A stretch of 53,413 nt of DNA from Promethearchaeota archaeon Loki_b32. Its GTDB lineage: Archaea > Asgardarchaeota > Lokiarchaeia > Sigyniarchaeales > SOKP01. The notes below the pieces were generated by a model. It had not been told where the DNA came from, ran no database searches, and worked only from the letters and a program-made list of their open reading frames with translations. Positions 1 through 8,839 of the stretch are shown here, in pieces (the first letter of the stretch is position 1; every line of letters begins with the position of its first letter). The stretch is taken from positions 1 through 53,413 of the forward strand of contig NJBH01000028.1 of NCBI GenBank assembly GCA_005223125.1. The letters are read 5' to 3'. Made by a program: the position numbers and the translations under genes.

Positions 1-2
1 GA

Positions 3-995
3 GATTTCCTTGATGGTTCAATTGAAATAATTTATAAAAAAAATTATTATAAATTATGGGGAATAAATCCCCTTGTAAATATTTACTCCTTTTTAAGAAA
101 AAACTTTCAAAATTATGATGTGATTCATGTACATTCTTACCTTTTTTTAACTTCTTTTCAGAGTGCTCTATTTCGAAAAATAAGAAAATTCCCTTTTATA
201 CTACATTTACATGGAGGTATACGAACTCCACAAAATCTTAGCTCATGCCTTATTGAAAAGTTACAACTAGGCTTTAAAAACATGTTTTTTGATAAATCGA
301 TAGGGAGTTTTACAATAAAAACTGCAGATGCATTAATCTCTGTATCTAAAAAAGATTTAGATATTATTAAAAAACGCTATAATATTCGACATAATAATAA
401 TTACTACATACCAAATGGTGTAGATACTGAGATTTTTCAAAAAAAAAAAGAAAATGGGAAAATATATGTCACATTCATCGGAAGGTTATCGTATATCAAA
501 GGATTTGATATATATATGAATGTTATTAAAGAACTTTATAAATATGATAAAGACTTGAATTTTTTAATAATAGGGAAAGGTCCTTTAAAAAAATTAATTA
601 AACCAGCGCAAAAAATCCTTCCAATTCTGCACTCTGACTTTTATCCATATGAAAAAATGGTTGATATTTACAATCTTAGTAAAGTAGTACTTATTACTTC
701 TCGATTTGAAGGTGTCCCAACAATATTACTTGAAAGTCTAGCATGTGAGACACCAGTAATTGCATCAAATGTTGGAGGAATTACTGAAGTCCTAAGAAAT
801 GATGAAAACGGCTTATTGATCAAAGATTTTAATGCAAAATCAGCAATTTCACAAATAATAGATGTTTTACATGATCAAGACAAGTTAAGTACGTTTGGGA
901 GGAATGGAAGGAATTTAGTACTAAAGAATTTTACTTGGGATGTAATAACAGATAAAATAGAAATGGTTTACAAGAATTTTATAAAGAGTTTATAA
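3..995 (+). CDS. Glycosyltransferase family 4, 5' end outside window
   Basis: Predicted to transfer a sugar from a nucleotide-sugar to a lipid or glycan acceptor at the cytoplasmic face of the membrane. The reading frame is open from base 3, so the GTG at 120 is internal. The upstream codons read YDVIHVHSYLFL, the usual GT4 segment at the end of the N-terminal Rossmann domain. The C-terminal donor-binding domain is complete: FIGRLSYIKGFD, then EGVPTILLESLACETPVI, which holds the E-x7-E motif, then GLLIKD. About 330 residues are visible and only the extreme N-terminus is missing. The acceptor and sugar cannot be read from the sequence. The family call is firm; a role in surface glycan synthesis is inferred. 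Confidence 0.88.
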   Translation, partial: DFLDGSIEIIYKKNYYKLWGINPLVNIYSFLRKNFQNYDVIHVHSYLFLTSFQSALFRKIRKFPFILHLHGGIRTPQNLSSCLIEKLQLGFKNMFFDKSIGSFTIKTADALISVSKKDLDIIKKRYNIRHNNNYYIPNGVDTEIFQKKKENGKIYVTFIGRLSYIKGFDIYMNVIKELYKYDKDLNFLIIGKGPLKKLIKPAQKILPILHSDFYPYEKMVDIYNLSKVVLITSRFEGVPTILLESLACETPVIASNVGGITEVLRNDENGLLIKDFNAKSAISQIIDVLHDQDKLSTFGRNGRNLVLKNFTWDVITDKIEMVYKNFIKSL

Positions 996-1134
996 ATTCA
1001 TCTAATTCATACACATAGGTAATTCTATTTGCCCATACATTGCTATATGCGAAATTATAGTCAATGCTTTTATCAAATTTCTTTAGAAGCCTTTTACTAT
1101 TTTTAGTTTTGGGACACCTGCCACGGATTCTTAG
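979..1134 (-). pseudogene. Decayed fragment, possibly transposase C-terminus
   Basis: A minus-strand frame of 51 codons overlaps the 3' end of the glycosyltransferase gene. It reads LRIRGRCPKTKN, then RLLKKFDKSID, then VWANRITYVYELDEFI and a stop. Further coding-looking pieces continue upstream in other frames to about 1215 (for example AIGLRIDAL when frames are joined). The basic stretch and layout suggest the end of a transposase, but no catalytic motif is visible and the family is not identified. The rest of the gap up to 1501 is AT-rich and holds nothing I recognise. Confidence 0.3.
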
Positions 1135-1501
1135 TTAAGAGCATCAATTCTAAGCCAATAGCCCATTAAATAGCATTTACTGCAACCTTTGGGGAAAAGA
1201 AATATGGTACTATTCCTGAGCACCATATTCTGTGAAGAACTGGTATGAAAAAACTGAGATTTTTACTAGATTTATTTTCTATACTTTTTATACGATAAGT
1301 ATTATTCAATTAATTTAAACTGTAGAAATTGTCTATAGTTTGAGAATAGTGGAATAATACTTGGAAATTGTTCTATTTATATTTAACAATTTCACCTAAC
1401 TCTCTTATCAATTAAAAATTGATTAAAATAGTTTTATATTTTATATTATACAAGATCTATTTAACAATAAAAAATAAAAATTTTAAAAAAAGTGATCGAC
1501 A

Positions 1502-2026
1502 ATGATGACAGTAGGAAAAAAATTAAGTGTGATATCTGGAATAATAACACTTGTTGCGACCTTTTTATTTTCATGGATTGCTCTTGAAATAGGTAAAGGT
1601 GGTACAATTTACTATGCTAATGGCTTAGGGATAATTAAAAGCCTTCCAGCTATGTTTACAGATGCAGAAAGTATAGGAGACACATTAGCTATACATGTGT
1701 TTGCATTTTATATTATTGCGGGTATATTTATTTTATTCTTGGCTTCGGGTGTTTTACAAATTTTAGGAACAAAGCACCGTGCATTTGTATTAGTAGGGAG
1801 TATCGTATCGCTTGGAATAGTAACTTTACTCCTGTTAAGTAATGTTGATGTAATTGATAAGGCAAATTGGGTATATTATATTCTAGGTACAGACGAACCG
1901 TTAATAGAAAATATCATTCCATTAAAAATATTGGGTTTTGGTACTTTTGATATAGGGATGTGGTTATTATATGCTGGCGGTATTTTAGGGATTGTTGCTT
2001 CTGTTTATGGCCCAGGACCCTTTTAA
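1502..2026 (+). CDS. Four-helix integral membrane protein, unknown function
   Basis: A 174-residue protein with four hydrophobic segments at about residues 7-28, 62-85, 92-113 and 148-168. Short charged loops separate them, and there is no enzymatic motif. An archaeal-type ribosome site (AGTGATC) lies a few bases before the ATG at 1502; a second ATG follows directly and either could be used. The N-terminus (GKKLSVISGII) resembles the 22-residue peptide encoded at 2232, suggesting the two come from one expanded family of small membrane proteins. Function and partners are unknown. Confidence 0.7.
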   Translation: MMTVGKKLSVISGIITLVATFLFSWIALEIGKGGTIYYANGLGIIKSLPAMFTDAESIGDTLAIHVFAFYIIAGIFILFLASGVLQILGTKHRAFVLVGSIVSLGIVTLLLLSNVDVIDKANWVYYILGTDEPLIENIIPLKILGFGTFDIGMWLLYAGGILGIVASVYGPGPF

Positions 2027-2231
2027 CACAATTTCTTTTTTATTTTTTTTATTTTAATAACTTAATAATAACAGTTGAAATTCACATTAAATAAACTGCT
2101 TTATATGATATTTTAAGTTTTCAAAGTTCTTTTAACAAGAATTTATTCCAGTAAGACCAAAGGTAAATCTTGTATATATTACCTTCAATCTATCTTACAT
2201 TAAATAATATTTAAAAAAAAGTGTGATAAAA

Positions 2232-2300
2232 ATGGGAAAGGGAAAAATAATTGCCATAATTGGTGGTATATTAGGAGTAATAGGTGGAGCCACTAGTTAA
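2232..2300 (+). CDS. 22-residue hydrophobic peptide or truncated paralogue
   Basis: A short frame encodes MGKGKIIAIIGGILGVIGG followed by ATS and a stop. A ribosome site (GTGTGAT) sits just before the ATG, and a run of 13 T follows the stop, so it looks like a self-contained transcription unit. The start region resembles that of the membrane protein at 1502 in both leader (TTAAAAAAAAGTG) and protein. It could be a genuine micro-membrane peptide or the surviving N-terminus of a longer paralogue cut by a stop. The sequence does not decide between these. Confidence 0.45.
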   Translation: MGKGKIIAIIGGILGVIGGATS

Positions 2301-2311
2301 TTAAAAATTAA

Positions 2312-2324
2312 TTTTTTTTTTTTT
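2312..2324 (+). terminator. T13 terminator after the short peptide
   Basis: An uninterrupted run of 13 T begins 12 bases after the peptide stop. Runs of T on the coding strand are the usual archaeal termination signal. It lies between the peptide and the convergent mobA-like gene. Confidence 0.5.
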
Positions 2325-2349
2325 CTAATAATTAATTACTTTATATTCG

Positions 2350-3018
2350 TTAATTATTCCCCATTAAAAGTTTAATGTCTTCAAGAGTATTTATATTAAG
2401 AAAAGTAAGAAGATTTTGATCATACTGCTTAATTGAGTTTTCAACAGATAGGAAGTTAATTTTCCAATTATCACTAATAATATTAGTGAGTTTGTATTTA
2501 TGATTTTTCAAGTTTTCCTCAGCTTTTTTATATGCTTTTTTAATAGGATATATCGCAAATAAAGGCTCTAAGAATCCATTATTCCATTTTGGAATACAAC
2601 AATCATATCCTTTTGATTGTTTTATCAAAAATTCAATTACATCGAGATTAATAAGTGGTAAATCACAAGAAAGTGTAAGGGATTTTTCATAATCCATGTC
2701 TTTTAATTCTTTATATGCTGAGTATAATCCTTTCATAGGGGTATGAAAATTTGAATCTGATGAAGGAGAATTATCGTCAATTATGAATCCTGTAATCTGT
2801 CTAATATCAATTTTATTAATGTAAGACTGAACTTGTTCTATGGAATGTGCGACTAAGAAAATATCATAATCGGTTTGAGTTAATGTCTCAAGCTGATAGG
2901 AAATTAAAGATTTCCCGTGAAATTCAAAAAGCCCCTTATCACTTCCAAAACGGGTACTTTTCCCTCCAATTAATATAGCAATTGCTAGATATTTAGAATT
3001 GTTTTTTATTGATAACAC
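2350..3018 (-). CDS. mobA: Molybdenum cofactor guanylyltransferase MobA-like
   Basis: MobA attaches GMP to molybdopterin to make the guanine-dinucleotide form of the molybdenum or tungsten cofactor. The N-terminus carries the nucleotidyltransferase signature as LIGGKSTRFGSDKG (about residues 16-29). LSCDLPLI follows near residue 118, where the Asp binds the metal, and FLEPLFAIYP comes later, matching the family's substrate loop. At 222 residues it has the usual length. The ATG at 3018 is retained because the signature begins at the expected distance. It stands alone, divergent from purF, so no operon partner helps narrow the cofactor. Confidence 0.85.
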   Translation of the reverse strand: MLSIKNNSKYLAIAILIGGKSTRFGSDKGLFEFHGKSLISYQLETLTQTDYDIFLVAHSIEQVQSYINKIDIRQITGFIIDDNSPSSDSNFHTPMKGLYSAYKELKDMDYEKSLTLSCDLPLINLDVIEFLIKQSKGYDCCIPKWNNGFLEPLFAIYPIKKAYKKAEENLKNHKYKLTNIISDNWKINFLSVENSIKQYDQNLLTFLNINTLEDIKLLMGNN

Positions 3019-3126
3019 TTCTGTGTTAGAAATATTTAATATTCTATTAGACTAATAATTAAAAATTATATATGATTTAAATTAATTGAAGATAATAAAA
3101 TTGCTGCTCTCAATCGTACCAATATC

Positions 3127-4650
3127 ATGCTTTTTAAAATGAAAATAAAAAAAATGAGAGAAAAACCCCGAGAAAATTGTGCTATTTTTGGTGTAACTTG
3201 CAATGATCTTGGTTATTCTGTATCAAAGCTTTTATATCAAGGATTAATCGCTTTACAACATCGTGGACAAGAATCAACAGGGATTTCTCTTTTAAAAACT
3301 GGTGGAAAAATATACACATATAAAAGGAATGGATTAGTTTCGAAGGTATTAGAAAACCCAATTATATCGCAGTTTTGGGGCAATGTAGGAATCGGACACA
3401 ATAGATATGCAACTACAGGAGCAGTAGGTTATAAATCAATGGACTATATCCAGCCTTTTCATTTTAAAACCAATGAAATCGAATTTTCTATGGCTTTTAA
3501 TGGAACTATCGCTAATTTCGATGAAATAAAAAAAAATATGGATGATATGGGTCGTGTTTTTATTACTGATACTGATACTGAAGTAATAGCTCAATTGATT
3601 GGATCGATTGCATTAGGAACTGAAGATTGGCCTGAAGTATTGAAATTAACTAGTAGATTGTTGGATGGTTCTTATTCTTTGATTTTAATGACTGATGAGG
3701 GAGATATTTATGCTATGAGAGACCCTCTGGGGTTCAAACCGCTCTGTATTGGTGAATTAAAATCTGATAAAAGAAACCTCTATTTTGTTTCATCAGAATC
3801 ATGTGCTATAGATGCTGTAGGAGGGATTTTATTAAGAGATGTGGAACCGGGAGAAATATTGCATTTAAGTCATCAAAAAGATATTCATTCAGAATTGGTA
3901 ATTAAATCACCAAAAACAGCTTTATGCCAATTTGAATTTATATATTTCGCGCGACCTGATTCGATTATTGATGGCGTATCAGTTGCACAAGCTCGCTTAA
4001 GACTAGGTAGCCTTCTAGCGAAAAATGATCCTATTTTAAAGAATCCAGAAATAAGAGAAAATGCTGTTGTTGTTCCCGTACCAGATTCTGGTCGAAGTGT
4101 CGCGGTAGGATATGCTAAAGAAGCTAAACTACCCTATGTAGAAGGATTAATGAAAAACCGCTACATTTGGAGAACTTTTATTATTCCTGGACAAGCCCGT
4201 CGCAAAGCTGCTGTTAAAGAAAAGTTAAACCCAATTAAAAGTGTTATTCAAGGAAGAGATATAATATTACTGGATGATTCTATTGTACGTGGCACTACGA
4301 CCCAACAACTTGTATCCTTACTAAAAAATCGAGGAGAGGCTAAAAATATTCATTTACGTATTAGTTGTCCACCAATTGTAAGTCCATGTTATATGGGAAT
4401 AGATTTTCCTACAAAAGAAGAATTAATTGCTGGAAGATTCCAAAAATTATATAATGAGAATTATATTGAAGAAATCAGAAAAAAAATAGGTGCAGATACT
4501 CTATTATATCAGAACGTTGAAGATTTAGTAATGGCTATTGGAAAAGAAGAAAACCAGTTATGTTTAGCTTGCCTAACAGGTAATTATCCTCTAAAATCGG
4601 TAGAAAAGCTAGCGGAAATGGAACAATCAATTGTTCAAAGTAGAGTTTAA
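3127..4650 (+). CDS. purF: Amidophosphoribosyltransferase (PurF)
   Basis: Catalyses the first step of purine synthesis: PRPP plus glutamine gives phosphoribosylamine. The glutaminase domain starts at the Cys in ENCAIFGV. That Cys becomes the N-terminal nucleophile after removal of a short propeptide, so the upstream Met residues (ATGs at 3127, 3139, 3154) are all possible starts. IGHNRYATTG and AFNGTIANF are standard glutaminase motifs. The PRTase domain has the PRPP loop as ILLDDSIVRGTT (residues 380-391). Cysteines around CPPIVSPC and the C-terminal CLAC match positions that bind a 4Fe-4S cluster in Bacillus-type PurF. Length is 507 residues. It converges on a second PurF homologue whose stop is only a few bases away. 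Confidence 0.95.
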   Translation: MLFKMKIKKMREKPRENCAIFGVTCNDLGYSVSKLLYQGLIALQHRGQESTGISLLKTGGKIYTYKRNGLVSKVLENPIISQFWGNVGIGHNRYATTGAVGYKSMDYIQPFHFKTNEIEFSMAFNGTIANFDEIKKNMDDMGRVFITDTDTEVIAQLIGSIALGTEDWPEVLKLTSRLLDGSYSLILMTDEGDIYAMRDPLGFKPLCIGELKSDKRNLYFVSSESCAIDAVGGILLRDVEPGEILHLSHQKDIHSELVIKSPKTALCQFEFIYFARPDSIIDGVSVAQARLRLGSLLAKNDPILKNPEIRENAVVVPVPDSGRSVAVGYAKEAKLPYVEGLMKNRYIWRTFIIPGQARRKAAVKEKLNPIKSVIQGRDIILLDDSIVRGTTTQQLVSLLKNRGEAKNIHLRISCPPIVSPCYMGIDFPTKEELIAGRFQKLYNENYIEEIRKKIGADTLLYQNVEDLVMAIGKEENQLCLACLTGNYPLKSVEKLAEMEQSIVQSRV

Positions 4651-4657
4651 TTAACTC

Positions 4658-6055
4658 TTATTCCACCCCATCCCAGCAATAAGTACACAGCTTTTCTTTT
4701 GGTAATCCAATAGCTTTAACCAGATCCTCAAGTTTCTGGTATTGTAAAGTTGTTAGACGTAACCTTTTACGAATAACATCGACCATGGCTTTAAAATTGT
4801 CCGATTCTGGATCTGTATACTCAGCAGGATCGTCAATATCTCTTCCGATTAATTCTTTTATTGCCCATCGCCCTGCTAAATCTAACTCAGAACGAAACCT
4901 TGAGAAATTTAAGAATTTGCAGCTATAAACAAGTGGAGGACATGCTGGTCTCATATGAACCTCCTTAGCACCATAATCGAATAATCTTTGGATAGTTTTT
5001 CTAAGTTGTGTCCCTCTCACAATTGAATCTTCACAGAAAAGTAAACGCTTATCTTCAATAAGTTCTTTAATTGGAATGAGTTTCATCTTCGCAACTTCAT
5101 CCCTAATAGATTGTACTTGAGGCATGAAGCTCCGAGGCCATGTTGGAGTATATTTTACAAATGGTCGAGAGAAGGGAATTTTTGCTTCGTTTGCATAACC
5201 CAGCCCATGCCCTGTACCTGAATCTGGGATACCTGCAACTAGATCAATTTCAATATCATCATTCTTTGATAAATAAGAACCACATTTATAACGAACAACT
5301 TCTACATTTATATCTTCGTAATTAGATGCAGGATATCCATAATATACCCATAGAAAAGCACAAATCTGCATTTGGTCACGAGGTGCTGCTTTTTGTTCAA
5401 CACCCTTCTGGCTTAATAAAATTATTTCACCTGGTCCAAGATATTTTATTATTTCATATCCTAAGTTTGGAAATGCACATGTTTCCATTGTAACAGCATA
5501 CGAGCCAACTTTTTTTCCTAATATGAGGGGTGTCCTACCGAATTTATCCCTAGCGGCATAGATTCCTTCACTTGTTAATAAAAGAATTGTACATGAACCT
5601 TTTACTAAATTTTGAACTTTCTGAATGCCCTCTTTAAAAGTAGATCCTTGGCTAATTATAGTTGCCACCATTTCTGTTGGATTAATCTCTCCACCATGCA
5701 TTTCTGAGAAATGTGTTCCATTTTTTAACGCTTCTTTTGCCAGATATTCTAAATTATTAATTTTTCCAACTGTAGAGATAGCAAATACACCTAAACCTGA
5801 GCTAATTATTAAAGGTTGATCATCATAATCACTGATCACACCGATACCTTTATTTCCATGCATTTTTTTGATATCTTTCTCAAATTTCGACCTAAATTGA
5901 GTTGTTGTAATATCTTTGATGAATCTTTGAAAACCACCTGAATTTTTAACAGCCAATCCTCCTCTTCTCGTTCCTAAATGAGAATGATAATCAGTTCCAT
6001 AAAAAAGATCTTCCAAACAATCCGAATCTGAAAAAACTCCAAAAAGACCTCCCAT
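4658..6055 (-). CDS. PurF-like paralogue lacking the catalytic cysteine
   Basis: A 465-residue homologue of amidophosphoribosyltransferase. It begins MGGLFGVFSDSDC, so the position of the glutaminase nucleophile (normally Cys directly after the Met) is Gly. The rest of the glutaminase fold remains (SHLGTRRGG), and the PRPP-binding loop is intact (LLFCEDSIVRGTQL). The Fe-S cysteines are also kept (ACPPLVYSC and the final CTYC). It therefore probably binds PRPP but cannot take ammonia from glutamine by the usual route. It could be an ammonia-dependent PRTase, a regulator, or part of a complex with the active PurF encoded tail to tail next to it. Similar Cys-less PurF homologues occur in other prokaryotes, as far as I recall. 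Confidence 0.8.
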   Translation of the reverse strand: MGGLFGVFSDSDCLEDLFYGTDYHSHLGTRRGGLAVKNSGGFQRFIKDITTTQFRSKFEKDIKKMHGNKGIGVISDYDDQPLIISSGLGVFAISTVGKINNLEYLAKEALKNGTHFSEMHGGEINPTEMVATIISQGSTFKEGIQKVQNLVKGSCTILLLTSEGIYAARDKFGRTPLILGKKVGSYAVTMETCAFPNLGYEIIKYLGPGEIILLSQKGVEQKAAPRDQMQICAFLWVYYGYPASNYEDINVEVVRYKCGSYLSKNDDIEIDLVAGIPDSGTGHGLGYANEAKIPFSRPFVKYTPTWPRSFMPQVQSIRDEVAKMKLIPIKELIEDKRLLFCEDSIVRGTQLRKTIQRLFDYGAKEVHMRPACPPLVYSCKFLNFSRFRSELDLAGRWAIKELIGRDIDDPAEYTDPESDNFKAMVDVIRKRLRLTTLQYQKLEDLVKAIGLPKEKLCTYCWDGVE

Positions 6056-6166
6056 TATTTATACACAATATATTTGAACGAAAAAATATTATTAAATGAG
6101 ATTATTAATCCAATATGATTTGAAAAAGCTAAGATACTCCTAAATCATTTAGATAAAAATGTATAA

Positions 6167-6295
6167 TTAATTTATAATTTTGGCTCCCGGGATATCCTCT
6201 CTTTCAAATCTTTTCATAATTATTGCGTTGTTCGAGCAGGTTACAGCACATAATCCCTACCCAATACATTTGTCAAGATTAACTTGTGCAATATC
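6167..6295 (-). pseudogene. Ferredoxin-domain fragment interrupted by TAG
   Basis: On the minus strand, just downstream of hypF, the frame reads VNLDKCIG, TAG, GLCAVTCSNNAI, then MKRFEREDIPGA. This is the end of a 4Fe-4S domain (C-x2-C-x2-C-x3-C) with the second cysteine codon replaced by TAG at 6257-6259. No start codon is apparent and the upstream codons overlap hypF in another frame. It is best read as a gene remnant. The stretch is noticeably richer in GC than the surrounding spacer. Confidence 0.55.
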
Positions 6296-6296
6296 A

Positions 6297-8690
6297 TTAA
6301 CTGTGCTGGAATAATCCTCCAATTAATTGCCCTGTACTAATTCCAGCATCACCAGGAGGAACTAGATTGTGTTCTAAAAACTCAAATCCCTCTAATTTTA
6401 TATCTTTTTTTATAGTTTTTGCGAATAAGAAATTGTAGGCAACCCCTCCAGTCAATCCAATTTTATCTATTCCTTTTAGTTTAGCTATCTCTTTAGCTAC
6501 TTTTGAAAAAGCTAAAGCCAATTCTACATGAAATTTGGCAGCAATATCAATGGGTCTATTTTTTTTATCCTTAAGTAAATTTATGATATCAAGAGTTAAT
6601 TTTGATGTATCTATTATAGCTTTACCTTTTACTTCATCTATATTTATTTCAAGCTTAATATTTGCAGGATTGCCTCTTGATGCTAAACCTTCAAGCTTCA
6701 TAGCAGGTTCTCCTCTATATGTTTTAACATAAGAAGCCCCTAATATATATGAAACAACATCAAATATTCTGCCTGTTGAGCTTGTTAATGGAATATTTTC
6801 AGAAGGAAATCGATTATTTGCTTTTTCAAATTGTGAAATTAGCGTTTTTAATTCGGTTTCTTTAAATTCTAAATCATTTTTTATTTTTGATTTCTCAAAA
6901 ATCTTTGATGCTTCTTCTGTTCCAAGTTCTCTCAATAAAATTGAGCTTAACATACGAGCAGGATATTTAGTACATCGATCTCCTCCCACCATTGGTTGAT
7001 ATTTCAAATGTCCAATCCTTTCATAATTATCATAAGATGCTATTAGAATCTCTCCTCCCCAAATATTTTCATCATCACCATATCCAATTCCATCAGTACT
7101 TATACCAATGATTTTTTCATCAAGTTTCACCTTATTTTCAGCCATTAATCCCAAAACATGAGCATAGTGGTGTTGGATAGGGTAGAGCGGAACATTAAAC
7201 TGCTTAGATAATTCTTTTCCAAATTTGGTAGTAATGAATTCGGGGTGCGCGTCGCAAGCTATAAATTTAATTTCAGAATCCCTTATTTGAAGTAAACCTT
7301 TTAAATGAAAGAGAGAATTTTTTAAGAATTCATAAGTTTCAAGATGAGTTATATGTCCGATATGTTGAGTAGGAAATATTCTATTATATTTTAAAATACT
7401 ACCCGTTGCAGCCAACTCAGGACCCGTTGCAAAAGCACTTGGAATATCAACTTCAAAAGGTAATGAAAGATATTCCGGAACAAAACCTCGAGAACGTCTA
7501 ATTAATTTTTCAATACCATCATGTATTCTTAAAACACTATCATCTGCTCTTTGATAAATTGGTCTATTATGGATGAGAAAAATATCTGCTAGATCTTGAA
7601 GTTGATTAAATATATCCTCGTTTTCAATTGCCATAGGAATATAAGATTTATTCCCACTTGTATAGATTAAAGGTTTCTCTCCAATGTATTCAAATAATAA
7701 ATAATGAATTCCCGAATATGGAAGCATTATCCCAACATTATTCAATCCTGGAGCCACTTGTGTACTAATTATTGAATTATTACTCAACTTTTTTCTTTCT
7801 AAAAGCACTATTGGTCTACGGAATGAATTTAAAAATTCTCTTTCAGAACTTGAGATTTCAAAATCGTTTTCGATTAAATCTAAGTTTGGAACCATTAAAG
7901 CGAATGGCTTAAACTTTCTTTCACCTTTTCTTTTACGAAGTTTGATTATTGTGCCGTCATTCACTAAACAAACTAAATGTGTACCTCCAATACCCTTGAT
8001 AGCGATAACTTCTCCTCTGTTTATTCTGGTAGCAACCTCTTGTAATATTAGATCAATTGAACCACTCTCAATAATTTCTTTTTGTTTGTTATACAATTTG
8101 TAATGTGGTCCACAAACAGAACATGCAAATGTCTGAGCATGAAATCTTCTATTATTGAAATCTGAATATTCTCCAATACAAGACTCAGGTTCTGCGTGTT
8201 GGCAAAAAGGAAATTTAACCATTGTGCTACGTTCTCTATCATAAGGTAATTCAGTTACTGTTGTATACCTTGGGCCACACACTGCACACGCAATAAAAGG
8301 ATATTTATAATACTTTTTTTTATAAGGATTATGCATATCTTTTAAGCATTCATCACAAATTGCAATATCTGGTGGGAGTGTTAGACTAATACCACGACCC
8401 TGTTCACTTTGCCTAATCTCAAGATTTTGAAATTTTTCGTGATAATCTAAATACTCAACTTCAATTTCTTCAATGAAAGAAATCTTAGGTTTTTTAATCT
8501 TAATATCTTCTAAAAAATTTTTTATATTTTGAGAATTCCCTTGTAAGATTAATCTTACGCCTGCATTTCCTCTATTTAATATATAACCATTTAGATTTAA
8601 GGAACGAGCTAAATTATATAAGAAGGGTCTAAAACCTACTCCTTGAACTATTCCTATAATTCTAATTTCTACTGTTTTATAATCTCTCAA
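6297..8690 (-). CDS. hypF: Carbamoyltransferase HypF, hydrogenase maturation
   Basis: HypF makes the carbamoyl group from carbamoyl phosphate and ATP and hands it to HypE. This becomes the cyanide ligands of the [NiFe] site. The 797 residues hold the expected order: acylphosphatase domain (GIVQGVGFRPFLYNLA, residues 13-28), zinc-finger region (CDEC and CAVC near 113-139, a second set near 162-196), YrdC-like domain, and a Kae1-like domain with HHYAHVLG, GISTDGIGYG and GLTGGVAYN. The second zinc finger is odd: the usual C-x2-C is CQHAEPESC (C-x7-C). It is the last gene of the minus-strand maturation genes here and lies alone, separated from hypD by a PI-PLC-like gene on the other strand. Confidence 0.95.
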   Translation of the reverse strand: MRDYKTVEIRIIGIVQGVGFRPFLYNLARSLNLNGYILNRGNAGVRLILQGNSQNIKNFLEDIKIKKPKISFIEEIEVEYLDYHEKFQNLEIRQSEQGRGISLTLPPDIAICDECLKDMHNPYKKKYYKYPFIACAVCGPRYTTVTELPYDRERSTMVKFPFCQHAEPESCIGEYSDFNNRRFHAQTFACSVCGPHYKLYNKQKEIIESGSIDLILQEVATRINRGEVIAIKGIGGTHLVCLVNDGTIIKLRKRKGERKFKPFALMVPNLDLIENDFEISSSEREFLNSFRRPIVLLERKKLSNNSIISTQVAPGLNNVGIMLPYSGIHYLLFEYIGEKPLIYTSGNKSYIPMAIENEDIFNQLQDLADIFLIHNRPIYQRADDSVLRIHDGIEKLIRRSRGFVPEYLSLPFEVDIPSAFATGPELAATGSILKYNRIFPTQHIGHITHLETYEFLKNSLFHLKGLLQIRDSEIKFIACDAHPEFITTKFGKELSKQFNVPLYPIQHHYAHVLGLMAENKVKLDEKIIGISTDGIGYGDDENIWGGEILIASYDNYERIGHLKYQPMVGGDRCTKYPARMLSSILLRELGTEEASKIFEKSKIKNDLEFKETELKTLISQFEKANNRFPSENIPLTSSTGRIFDVVSYILGASYVKTYRGEPAMKLEGLASRGNPANIKLEINIDEVKGKAIIDTSKLTLDIINLLKDKKNRPIDIAAKFHVELALAFSKVAKEIAKLKGIDKIGLTGGVAYNFLFAKTIKKDIKLEGFEFLEHNLVPPGDAGISTGQLIGGLFQHS

Positions 8691-8839
8691 ATAGTTCCTT
8701 CAAGTTTTCATATTTAATTTGAGTTCTAATTTATTAAATAATCGCTATAAAATAAGATTAATATTTTATTATGAAAAGTATTATTAAATTAAGCTTTTGT
8801 TTTAGAATTAAACATTAACTTAAGTAGTACAGTGTTAAA

